Assembly (NCBI GenBank): GCA_964443885.1
Contig: CAYUES010000029.1
Location: 1 to 15,095, forward strand
Reading direction: 5' to 3'
Origin: OMIS01 sp964443885
GTDB lineage: Bacteria > Patescibacteriota > Microgenomatia > UBA1400 > PJMF01
Length of the DNA stretch: 15,095 nucleotides
The position numbers were made by a program, and so were the translations under genes. Shown here piece after piece: positions 1-8,182 of the stretch (its first letter is position 1; the number at the start of each line of letters is the position of its first letter). The notes beneath the pieces were generated by a model that had not been told where the DNA came from, searched no databases, and was given only the letters and a program-made list of their open reading frames with translations.

Positions 1-81
1 GATATGGAAGTATACTATGCAAAGGTTGCTGAGATCGGAGAAGCCAACCACTTTTCTTCACTTATCTCGGCTACAAAGTAG
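1..81 (+). CDS. 3' end of an unidentified protein-coding gene (partial)
   Basis: Frame 1 is open from the first base and ends at a TAG stop at 79-81, giving 26 residues that begin DMEVYYAKVAEIG and end LISATK. The composition resembles ordinary coding sequence, and the downstream gene starts 36 bases later, as expected for the last codons of an upstream operon member. The fragment is too short to assign a family. It could belong to the same pathway as the ATP-grasp and acyltransferase genes that follow, but that rests on position alone. Confidence 0.55.
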   Translation, partial: DMEVYYAKVAEIGEANHFSSLISATK

Positions 82-117
82 TATTTGTATACACCAATGC
101 ACGTAGGAATTTAATTC

Positions 118-1071
118 ATGCCAAAACTCAATGCCAGTTCACGAATCATGTATGAAGAAGCTCAGAAAATGGGTATTTCTTGTACAGCCTTTAATGATCA
201 CGAAACCATTTTGATGGAGTATCAAGGTAAAAATTGGTACACCCGCGGTTCACGCACCTCATTTCAGTCTTCAGTTGGAAAAACAATTGCAGACATAAAG
301 TCACTCACTAAAGAAGTTTTAACGCACTTTGCACTTCCAACTGCTCGTGGGGTTGTTATTACTGCAATTGCTGAAGTTTCAAAATTGAGTGAACTAACCT
401 TCCCGCTTGTCATGAAGCCTATCGATGCGAGTCACGGCACAGACGTTCATGTTGGTGTTAAAAATCTCGAAGAAGCAACTAAACTTTTTACTACATATGG
501 CAAGAGAGTCCTTTTTGAAGAAATGCTGGAGGGTATCGAGTACCGCATTGTTTGCAGTAACTTCAAGTTTGTCGCTGCAGCTTTTAGAAAACCTGCCTTT
601 GTAGTGGGGGATGGGACTCATACTATTACTCAACTCGTGGCTGAAAAAAACACTCATCCATGGCGTGGCAGCGGTCATGAGAACAACTTGAGTCTGATTA
701 CAATTGATGCACTAGTGACAGAGTACTTAGCCGAGCAAAACCTGACTCCTGAGAGCATTATTGAGATGGGACAGGAAGTTTTTCTCCGCAAAACTGCCAA
801 CCTCTCAACTGGCGGAGAAGCCTGGGATGTAACGGATACTGTCTGTGCAGAAAATAAAGAGTTATTCGAGAAAATCGCTCGAGCATGTGACTTAAACATT
901 GTGGGTATTGATATTATGTGTAGTAGTTTGGAGACCGCTATTAGTACACAACCCCATGCTGGTATAATTGAAGTTAATGCTTCACCAGGATTACGAATGC
1001 ACCACTTCCCGATGCAAGGAACCCCACGGAATGTGGCCAAGATAATCTTGGAAGAAATAATAACTTCATAG
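118..1071 (+). CDS. Stand-alone ATP-grasp ligase, cyanophycin-synthetase-like
   Basis: This 317-residue protein should join a carboxylate to an amine through an acyl-phosphate intermediate, using ATP, in the cytoplasm. ATP-grasp signatures run in order: VMKP with Lys100 (ATP binding), FEE at 133-135, EYR at 141-143, VGDGTHT near 163-169, RKTANLSTGG at 224-233, GIDIM near 263-267, and EVNASPG at 285-291, whose Glu and Asn would bind Mg. The RKTANLSTGG and EVNASPGLRMH blocks are typical of the ATP-grasp part of cyanophycin synthetases and related glutathione-synthetase-like ligases. The Mur-ligase half of true cyanophycin synthetase is absent, since the protein ends right after the ATP-grasp fold. 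It is therefore probably a peptide or amino-acid ligase with a different product. The ATG has AGGAA eight bases upstream (105-109). The next gene begins nine bases after the stop. The fold is near certain; the substrate is unknown. Confidence 0.85.
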   Translation: MPKLNASSRIMYEEAQKMGISCTAFNDHETILMEYQGKNWYTRGSRTSFQSSVGKTIADIKSLTKEVLTHFALPTARGVVITAIAEVSKLSELTFPLVMKPIDASHGTDVHVGVKNLEEATKLFTTYGKRVLFEEMLEGIEYRIVCSNFKFVAAAFRKPAFVVGDGTHTITQLVAEKNTHPWRGSGHENNLSLITIDALVTEYLAEQNLTPESIIEMGQEVFLRKTANLSTGGEAWDVTDTVCAENKELFEKIARACDLNIVGIDIMCSSLETAISTQPHAGIIEVNASPGLRMHHFPMQGTPRNVAKIILEEIITS

Positions 1072-1080
1072 AACTACTCA

Positions 1081-1836
1081 ATGCCTGATACCTTTACTTT
1101 TCCACCATACCAACGACCCACTAAAATCGAGTGGTTACTACCGATCTCAAACCAAGACTGGATCAGCGCAATCAAAAGTAAGTCTACTCAAAAATTAGCT
1201 GTTGAGCTGGATGAGATTATAGAAAAAGCCAACCTCCAAATAACCGTTGCGGTAGTTACACCTGAATCATTTGCTGCTTGGCTGCCATACTATGCAGCAA
1301 AAATGACCGAGCAAGGTCACAATGTAATTGCCACTCCAGAATGGTTGCAAACAAAGCAAGCTGCGGGTATCGAGGTTTACAGCATTTTGTATTATCAAAA
1401 TGGACAACTGGTCGGCAGTTCTATCTGCTCCAAGAATGATGCGGGCAAACACATTGAACACTTTAAGGCAAGCGACAGTCTCAACATAACAAATCTCAAA
1501 AATGCTTCACTGGGCACTATTATCGATCTCTACTTCATTAAAACTGCCGTCAAGTCCAATGCCAATAGTATTTCCTCTGGCTCATCAAGAAATGCGTTTG
1601 GATACTTCAACACTTTAGGGTATCTAGGATTTAAAATAAAACTTGGGTATGTGCCAACTATTTCTGAGCTAGGCACAATCGAGGCAGACTTTGTACCTGC
1701 TACTGAAGAGCCCTGCATCTGGTTTATGACTCAAGACAATGAAACACTTGAAGTACTTACTACACACCAAGACAAAATTTCATCTGAGATTATGGGTTTG
1801 GTAGAACAACTTGGTTTGAAAATTACAAATAAATAG
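1081..1836 (+). CDS. Probable GNAT/FemAB-fold acyltransferase
   Basis: This 251-residue soluble protein has no signal peptide. The central part, YSILYYQNGQLVGS followed by a helix, SSGSSRNAFGYFNTLGYLG and GFKIKLGYVP, resembles the last strands of GNAT-fold enzymes of the FemAB/Acetyltransf_6 kind, where a small-residue loop and helix precede a GFK-K-G strand. Such enzymes transfer acyl or aminoacyl groups. The start lies nine bases after the ATP-grasp stop without a clear Shine-Dalgarno, so translational coupling is likely. ATP-grasp and GNAT-type enzymes are paired elsewhere, for example in N-acetylglutaminylglutamine synthesis, so the two products may act on the same molecule. The assignment rests on weak motif resemblance; a structure-based search would settle it. 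Confidence 0.5.
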   Translation: MPDTFTFPPYQRPTKIEWLLPISNQDWISAIKSKSTQKLAVELDEIIEKANLQITVAVVTPESFAAWLPYYAAKMTEQGHNVIATPEWLQTKQAAGIEVYSILYYQNGQLVGSSICSKNDAGKHIEHFKASDSLNITNLKNASLGTIIDLYFIKTAVKSNANSISSGSSRNAFGYFNTLGYLGFKIKLGYVPTISELGTIEADFVPATEEPCIWFMTQDNETLEVLTTHQDKISSEIMGLVEQLGLKITNK

Positions 1837-1848
1837 GATACAAAATCT

Positions 1849-2964
1849 GTGAAAGTAGCCTTTGTTGCCAGTTTGTTACGCGCAGTTGATCCCATTAGCG
1901 CAGGGGGAACTGAAGTTTTTGCGCACGTTTTAAATGAAGGCTTACTACGTAACGGCGTTGATACCACATTATTTGCTACCTCAGACAGTATTACCTCAGG
2001 AAAATTAGTCTCTCTCTGTAGCTCAAAACAAACAACTGGTGTCTTTGAAGGTCCAGTAGCTGGTAGTGCGCTGTTTGAGCTGTTGCAAGCACGAAACGTG
2101 ATCCAGAACAGTGCTGAGTTTGATGTAATTCACAATAACTGTTGGTCTTTTCATCACCTGACAAGTTTCTCGGTTTTTAGCTCAAGTCCGATTATCACAA
2201 CTATCCATAATAACTTTTGGCAGCAACCCAACCTCAAAGAAGCACTCGTAAAAACACATCGCAAAGGTACTGATATGGTGGTGTTTTTATCAAAAGCAGC
2301 CCAGCAACTTGCAGGAGAAGCTGTTGATTCCGAAGTGATTTATAACGGAATTGATATTGATGCATTTCCTTTTTCTGCAAAGTCAGAAGACTATGTTTTA
2401 TGGTTTAGCCGATTAGTACCAGATAAGGGCATTAAACACGCCATGGATGCAGCCCAACTTGGAGGTTTTCCAATGGTAGTTGCCGGAGCACCGCCAGTTA
2501 AGGCAAAAAACAAAGAGTACATCGAGACCGAAGTCATGCCCTACTTTACAGATACTATTAAGTACGCTGGTACACCAGATGAAAATTCAAGAAAATCTCT
2601 CTATCAAAATGCCAAAGCATTCCTGTTTCCGACCCTAATGGAAGAACAATTTGGCCTAGTACTCGCTGAAGCAATGTCATGTGGAACTCCAGCAATTGCG
2701 TATAACCGCGGAGCTGTTTCTGAAGTGGTCAAAGATGGAGTAACTGGTTTTATCATTGATCCTGATGATGAACCAAGACCCGGCAAAGGTTCTTGGGTTA
2801 TTAAAGAACAAGGCATCGCTGGATTAGTTGAAGCCGTCCATCGTGTTGGCGAGTTAGACCGAGCTGCTTGTCGTGCTCATGTTGAGCAGAACTTTAGTCA
2901 GAAAGTAATGATTGAGAAGTATTTATCTTTATATCAACGAGTTTATCAACAATCCATATCATAA
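1849..2964 (+). CDS. GT4-family (GT-B fold) glycosyltransferase
   Basis: This 371-residue enzyme should transfer a sugar from a nucleotide sugar to an acceptor on the cytoplasmic side. The N-terminal Rossmann-like half starts MKVAFVAS and has the acceptor-side GGTEVF loop at 19-24. The linker contains NGID at 166-169. The C-terminal half has WFSRLVPDKG near 185-194, a VVAGAP strand near 210-215, and the family's E-x7-E motif at Glu266 and Glu274, followed by GTPAIAYNRGAVSEVV, the donor-binding segment. Length is typical for GT4. The start is GTG, 12 bases after the previous stop, so the gene is co-transcribed with the ATP-grasp and acyltransferase genes. Family members make surface polysaccharides, glycolipids or sugar conjugates such as bacillithiol and mycothiol precursors. 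The acceptor cannot be told here. Confidence 0.88.
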   Translation: MKVAFVASLLRAVDPISAGGTEVFAHVLNEGLLRNGVDTTLFATSDSITSGKLVSLCSSKQTTGVFEGPVAGSALFELLQARNVIQNSAEFDVIHNNCWSFHHLTSFSVFSSSPIITTIHNNFWQQPNLKEALVKTHRKGTDMVVFLSKAAQQLAGEAVDSEVIYNGIDIDAFPFSAKSEDYVLWFSRLVPDKGIKHAMDAAQLGGFPMVVAGAPPVKAKNKEYIETEVMPYFTDTIKYAGTPDENSRKSLYQNAKAFLFPTLMEEQFGLVLAEAMSCGTPAIAYNRGAVSEVVKDGVTGFIIDPDDEPRPGKGSWVIKEQGIAGLVEAVHRVGELDRAACRAHVEQNFSQKVMIEKYLSLYQRVYQQSIS

Positions 2965-2981
2965 AGATGAATTAATCCCGT

Positions 2982-4121
2982 ATGAAAAAGAAAATTGCCC
3001 TCGGCATGAGTGGTGGAGTCGACTCATCAGTCTGTGCGCACTTACTTGTAGAGCAGGGGTACGAGGTAACTGGCGTGTTCTTGGAATGCTGGCGCGCCCC
3101 GGGTTGTCGCAGTGAAGAAGATCGTGCTGATGCTCTCAAGGTAGCCCTGTCACTGGGGATTCCCTTTCAAGTTCTGGACTTTAAAGATACCTACAAAAAC
3201 AAAGTTGTTGAGAATTTTTTTCAGGAATACGAAGCGGGTTTTACGCCAAATCCAGATGTTCTTTGTAATAAAGAAATTAAGTTTGGGCTATTTTATGACT
3301 GGGCTATGGAACAAGGTTTTGATGCGGTGGCAACGGGGCACTATGCCAAGATCACTCCACAACTCCGCCTCGCCATCCCTGCCGATACTCACAAAGATCA
3401 AACCTACTTTTTATATTTACTGCGCCAGGAACAACTGAAACACATTATTTTTCCGCTCGCGGACTTTACCAAACCCCAAGTCAGAGAAGAGGCCATCAAG
3501 CGCGGGCTACACGTCGCTACCAAAAAAGACTCGGTCGGTATTTGTTTTATTGGCGACATCAATGTCCATCAATTCTTGAAAGAACGCTTGGGCGAAAATC
3601 CTGGAGAAGTAGTTGACTTTAAGGGTACTGTGATCGGGAGTCATCAGGGCTTATGGTTTTATACAGTCGGGCAAAGACATGGCTTTACAGTTAATCAAAA
3701 AAGCATGGTCACACAAGCTGACGGCCAAGTATTTGAGAAAGAAAACATCCCACCCTTTTATGTGATCAAGAAAATCCCCGAGAAAAATCAATTAATGGTC
3801 GGGTTTGGGGCGCAGACGTATATCAGCCAGTTTCAGACCCGAGAGCTACATTGGATTGATAAGGAATTTGCAGAGAAAATTATCGGGCAGCTGACCAGAC
3901 CAAAAACCGAGTCGCAACGTACCGAACCAACCACAGAAAGTACTAACTTATTAATTAGAATTCGCCACACTGGTAAATTAATCCCTGGTAGCATAGATCT
4001 GGCCACTGGCGTAATCACCTTGGCCGAGCAAACCCAAGGCATTGCCGAAGGCCAGTCCGCTGTTCTATACCACAAGATAAACGAAGACATCGTTTGCTTG
4101 GGTGGGGCAGTGATTGCATAA
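2982..4121 (+). CDS. mnmA: tRNA-specific 2-thiouridylase MnmA
   Basis: MnmA thiolates the wobble uridine U34 of tRNA-Glu, -Lys and -Gln: it adenylates C2 and receives sulfur from a persulfide relay. The 379-residue protein has the PP-loop motif SGGVDSS at 10-16. The catalytic Cys95 lies in NPDVLCN and the second active-site Cys188 in GICFIGD, matching the two-cysteine mechanism. GHYAKI, the DQTYFLY segment, YTVGQRHG and the C-terminal beta-barrel are all present. A short polar insertion rich in Thr, Glu and Ser (about 306-321) lies before the final beta-barrel strands and looks like a lineage-specific loop. The ATG is 17 bases after the glycosyltransferase stop, with no Shine-Dalgarno, so it probably shares that operon even though its function is housekeeping. 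Confidence 0.97.
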   Translation: MKKKIALGMSGGVDSSVCAHLLVEQGYEVTGVFLECWRAPGCRSEEDRADALKVALSLGIPFQVLDFKDTYKNKVVENFFQEYEAGFTPNPDVLCNKEIKFGLFYDWAMEQGFDAVATGHYAKITPQLRLAIPADTHKDQTYFLYLLRQEQLKHIIFPLADFTKPQVREEAIKRGLHVATKKDSVGICFIGDINVHQFLKERLGENPGEVVDFKGTVIGSHQGLWFYTVGQRHGFTVNQKSMVTQADGQVFEKENIPPFYVIKKIPEKNQLMVGFGAQTYISQFQTRELHWIDKEFAEKIIGQLTRPKTESQRTEPTTESTNLLIRIRHTGKLIPGSIDLATGVITLAEQTQGIAEGQSAVLYHKINEDIVCLGGAVIA

Positions 4122-4198
4122 GATTCCATACTACATACAAATTACGTATATTTGCTGATACAACACCGTTCAAGTACGTTTAGTGCTTGATTCAGCTG

Positions 4199-4240
4199 AA
4201 GCAAACTTGTACTCTGAAAGAGCGTAATTTTGCTTTTCTT
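4199..4240 (+). terminator. Putative terminator after mnmA
   Basis: AAGCAAA (4199-4205) pairs with TTTGCTT (4229-4235). Inside the loop CTCT (4212-4215) pairs with AGAG (4219-4222). A short T-rich tail follows, interrupted by one C. It lies 78 bases after the mnmA stop and before the start of the surface-protein gene, where an operon end is expected. The stem is AT-rich, so termination may be weak. Confidence 0.4.
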
Positions 4241-4270
4241 ATATCACTTACTCAAAATTACCCTCATACC

Positions 4271-6220
4271 ATGAGAAAATCTTCCCCTAAAGCCATCCAT
4301 AGTTACAAAAGAAAAAAAGCCTACCAGTTGCCGTTTCTCTTTATCTTTTTATTGATATTAATTGGAGGCCTGGTCCTCAGTCTAGCTTTCATCAAGAAAA
4401 ACAGCGACGATCGTTCCAAAGCTGCAGTCAATGCGCCCTGTACGACTAGCTTTGGCAACAACGTTCGAGTCTCGTCTAATGGAGTGGAGTATGCTGAAAG
4501 CACTACCATTCCCCAATCCGTTACCCGCTACTACGTCAGAACTGGTTCTAACTGTACCACTGCTCTCGATGTCTTAATCAACGGCCAAGTGGTAGAGAAC
4601 TGGGGTTCAAAACCTTGGGGAGTCTACGTAACCGACAATCAAGGCATTGCCCGCATCGACTTTGATACGATTCCAACGGGAAAGTACACCGCACAACTTA
4701 AACCACATGGTCTAAACGTACCATGGAGTAATGCTTTTACCGTCGAAGTCATTGCCACTTCTAATCCTGATACTTCACGTCAAGAAATTCAACTGAGCGA
4801 CTACTGGCCAACTCAGTCAGGCTACTCGTATATCTTTAATAATAGAAATACCTTCACCAATAGTACTGGCCAAAGTCGGATCGTTTTGGAAGAAGCTACT
4901 GATTGGTGTGGTAATACCGTCATCCCTTGGCAGTTCACCAAAGATCATCCGGCCGCTTATTGGGGGCAGACAATTCCAGGACTTGGTGGCGAAGGTGGAA
5001 CCGTGATCAGATGGATGATGACTGATCCCAAAACTTCACCAGCAGGCACCAACTACAATAACTGGATTGCCTACACTGGCCATAAACTCTACAACACTAT
5101 TAATTTGCAAGAGGTTAAGTCTTCACTCCCAGCGTCACTTTCTCGCCAATATCAAACCTTTGATCCCCAAGTACCAGCCTACGGCATTGGCAAAAAAACA
5201 CTGAGTGTCCCAAGTAAAGAGTATATTTCTAAAGCTCAGTACGGTTTGATTACCAATGATCAAACTTGCCCAACTATATTCAATGCTCAAGCTCAGATGC
5301 CAGAGACTCACGATGGTTGGGCACTCCGGTACGAATTTGAAGAAATCAACATTGCGGCTAACACTCCTGGTGAGTTTAGCTACAAAGGACCTGCCTTGCG
5401 CATTGATTTTTATGAGTACAATGATAAGAACAATGACTATAACTTTGCTTCTGCAGGCGGTCATCAAAGCCGATTCTTCCGCGAAACTTGGTATTTAGTC
5501 AAGAACGTCGGGCCCGTTCAAATAATTGGTGGTACATACAATGGTTTTGGCGGACTGCCAATCTGTGCCAATAATACTTACTCAGTTGAAAATGGCGTCG
5601 GCTGTACTAAAGACTGTAGTAAAGATGCTGATTGTTTTGCAAACAGAATTTCTGAACCCACCTACGTTACAACCCTCAAGAAGTTTTATCGCAATCCACA
5701 GCTCAAAGTGGCGGTTTCCACTAATCCAACCGCACCACTTGGTTCTGAAGTAACAATTAAACAAGGTGAGCCGTACTACCTCAAAGTTGATGTGATCACT
5801 GATTCAAACAATCCAGTGGCGTATCCATATACGGGATTCTTAGAAGCCCAGCTAGTAGGTGGCAGTCCCACCAAGTGGTACTGGGCAGATAATGGCGAAG
5901 TGTATATTCCTTCAAGTGTCACCAAAGACATTGCGCCAAATCGTTTCACCGCTGCGTTCCGCATCTGGGTGCCTGATGCCAACTTCCCAAATGAGACTAA
6001 AGTGGGAGATACAGCTGTCCCATGGTCAAATCAAATTACCGTCAGTATTCAACCAGCTGTTGGGGCCGCAGCCGAACCTGCTAAAACAGTTACACAACCA
6101 CCAGCGGCCGTCGTTGCCCCAACACCAACGCCGACTCCTACGACTATAAAGTTTAGAATTTTGAGGATCTTACGAAACCAAAGATCGGGTTCAACTGGAA
6201 ATGGGCCATCGGTCCAGTAG
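4271..6220 (+). CDS. Membrane-anchored extracellular protein with two beta-sandwich-like repeats
   Basis: I chose the ATG at 4271 (649 residues). An in-frame TTG at 4187 would add 28 residues and bury the normal basic N-terminus. Residues 1-19 are basic, 20-40 form one hydrophobic helix (LPFLFIFLLILIGG and on) with no clear cleavage site, so the bulk should be displayed outside on an N-terminal anchor. An N-terminal region ends in VPWSNAFTV (near 150-158) and a C-terminal region ends in VPWSNQITV (near 583-591). These look like two copies of an Ig-like fold flanking an unrecognised Trp/Tyr/Asn-rich core. A cysteine cluster, CTKDCSKDADC, lies at about 450 and suggests disulfides. A P/T repeat linker (PTPTPTPT) precedes a short basic tail that looks out of place and may mark a frameshift. 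No enzyme motif was seen; an adhesion or surface-layer role is a guess. Confidence 0.8.
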   Translation: MRKSSPKAIHSYKRKKAYQLPFLFIFLLILIGGLVLSLAFIKKNSDDRSKAAVNAPCTTSFGNNVRVSSNGVEYAESTTIPQSVTRYYVRTGSNCTTALDVLINGQVVENWGSKPWGVYVTDNQGIARIDFDTIPTGKYTAQLKPHGLNVPWSNAFTVEVIATSNPDTSRQEIQLSDYWPTQSGYSYIFNNRNTFTNSTGQSRIVLEEATDWCGNTVIPWQFTKDHPAAYWGQTIPGLGGEGGTVIRWMMTDPKTSPAGTNYNNWIAYTGHKLYNTINLQEVKSSLPASLSRQYQTFDPQVPAYGIGKKTLSVPSKEYISKAQYGLITNDQTCPTIFNAQAQMPETHDGWALRYEFEEINIAANTPGEFSYKGPALRIDFYEYNDKNNDYNFASAGGHQSRFFRETWYLVKNVGPVQIIGGTYNGFGGLPICANNTYSVENGVGCTKDCSKDADCFANRISEPTYVTTLKKFYRNPQLKVAVSTNPTAPLGSEVTIKQGEPYYLKVDVITDSNNPVAYPYTGFLEAQLVGGSPTKWYWADNGEVYIPSSVTKDIAPNRFTAAFRIWVPDANFPNETKVGDTAVPWSNQITVSIQPAVGAAAEPAKTVTQPPAAVVAPTPTPTPTTIKFRILRILRNQRSGSTGNGPSVQ

Positions 6221-6241
6221 TGGCAACGCCGCAACATACTA

Positions 6242-6271
6242 TTGACCTTTTTCCCACCTCGATGGTATACT
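6242..6271 (+). promoter_or_regulatory. Promoter of the 16S rRNA unit
   Basis: TTGACC (6242-6247) and TATACT (6266-6271) each match the sigma70 consensus at 5 of 6 bases, with an 18-base spacer. Transcription would start near 6278, about 98 bases before boxA and 239 before the mature 16S. The -35 lies only 21 bases after the stop of the surface-protein gene. No A-tract UP element is evident upstream. Confidence 0.65.
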
Positions 6272-6341
6272 TCAAGTTCTCAAGACAAAGATCAAGTCCT
6301 GTTTCAGGATACTAATCTCAAAACTTATCATAATATACATC

Positions 6342-6371
6342 AACCAAAACACTAATCGGTTCTGGTTTTTT
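6342..6371 (+). other. Hairpin in the rRNA leader, boxB-like or terminator
   Basis: AACCAAAAC (6342-6350) pairs with GTTCTGGTT (6359-6367) with one mismatch and an 8-base loop, followed by a T run to 6371. By shape it is an intrinsic terminator. By position, just 5' of boxA and downstream of the rRNA promoter, it matches the hairpin (boxB) that precedes boxA in known rrn leaders. If the upstream promoter is the real one, polymerase must read through this element to make 16S. It could equally terminate transcripts of the surface-protein gene. Confidence 0.55.
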
Positions 6372-6375
6372 ATGT

Positions 6376-6387
6376 TGTTCTTTAACA
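6376..6387 (+). promoter_or_regulatory. rrn boxA antitermination element
   Basis: TGTTCTTTAACA is an exact match to the bacterial rRNA boxA consensus TGYTCTTTAACA, the RNA site bound by NusB and NusE (S10) in antitermination complexes. It lies between the leader hairpin and the processing stem, the usual layout of rrn leaders. Confidence 0.85.
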
Positions 6388-6424
6388 AGTGAAGATATTG
6401 ACTGAAATAAACATGATGGTAAGA
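6387..6424 (+). other. 5' strand of the 16S precursor processing stem
   Basis: This strand pairs with 8092-8128 on the other side of the 16S gene. The inner 23 positions (6402-6424 with 8092-8114) pair without interruption, with one G-U. The outer part adds 13 pairs with single-base bulges at 6397, 6401 and 8123. It begins at the last base of boxA. Long stems like this are RNase III substrates that release pre-16S rRNA. Confidence 0.88.
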
Positions 6425-6516
6425 CCTGTTTGAATTAATGGGTTATTATCATCAGTGAGTTTTCATTAATTTTTAATAATCCGTTAATTCTAAATAATTC
6501 AAAGAGCTACAAACTT

Positions 6517-7984
<1,468 letters not shown>

Positions 7985-7992
<8 letters not shown>

Positions 7993-8001
7993 CTAAGGAG
8001 G
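7985..8001 (+). other. Trailer hairpin pairing with the anti-Shine-Dalgarno
   Basis: CCTCCTT (7985-7991, mature 3' end of 16S) pairs perfectly with AAGGAGG (7995-8001, trailer) across a 3-base loop. In the precursor the anti-Shine-Dalgarno would be blocked until 3' trimming. TTTCTAAGG-type trailers are also seen in other bacteria. Confidence 0.7.
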
Positions 8002-8006
8002 AAGGT

Positions 8007-8048
8007 AAGAGGACCTCACGCCTCTTCTCCACGTAAACGCAAGTTTAC
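8007..8048 (+). other. Two small hairpins in the 16S trailer
   Basis: AAGAGG (8007-8012) pairs with CCTCTT (8021-8026) across eight bases. GTAAAC (8033-8038) pairs with GTTTAC (8043-8048) around a GCAA tetraloop, a stable GNRA type. Neither is followed by a T run, so they look like structural or processing elements rather than terminators. Confidence 0.5.
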
Positions 8049-8091
8049 AAAAAACCTTCAAATCCTATGGACATCGTGCCTAGGTCAGCGT

Positions 8092-8128
8092 TCTTACCAT
8101 CATGTTTGTTTCAGCAAATCTTTCACTT
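8092..8128 (+). other. 3' strand of the 16S precursor processing stem
   Basis: This strand is complementary to 6387-6424 (36 pairs in total, including one G-U, with three single-base bulges). The primary transcript must therefore run at least to 8128, only 54 bases before the next gene. I see no terminator in 8129-8182, only a 5-bp stem (8134-8138 with 8144-8148) without a T run, so read-through into the protease gene is possible. Confidence 0.88.
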
Positions 8129-8182
8129 ATGCATACAGCCCGTCTGTAATCACATCTCCATATATTTATATACATTTTTCGT

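Noticed and set aside
2912..3115. 67-codon open frame across the glycosyltransferase-mnmA junction
   Set aside because: It overlaps the ends of two well-supported genes in another frame and has no own start signal.
4187..4270. TTG start giving a 28-residue longer surface protein
   Set aside because: The ATG at 4271 gives a standard basic N-terminus and membrane helix; the extension overlaps the putative terminator and has no Shine-Dalgarno.
6398..6425. TTGACT at 6398 as a second 16S promoter
   Set aside because: No acceptable -10 at 16-18 bases, and the bases are already explained by the processing stem.
8134..8148. Stem TACAG/CTGTA as a terminator of the 16S unit
   Set aside because: Only 5 bp and not followed by a T run.
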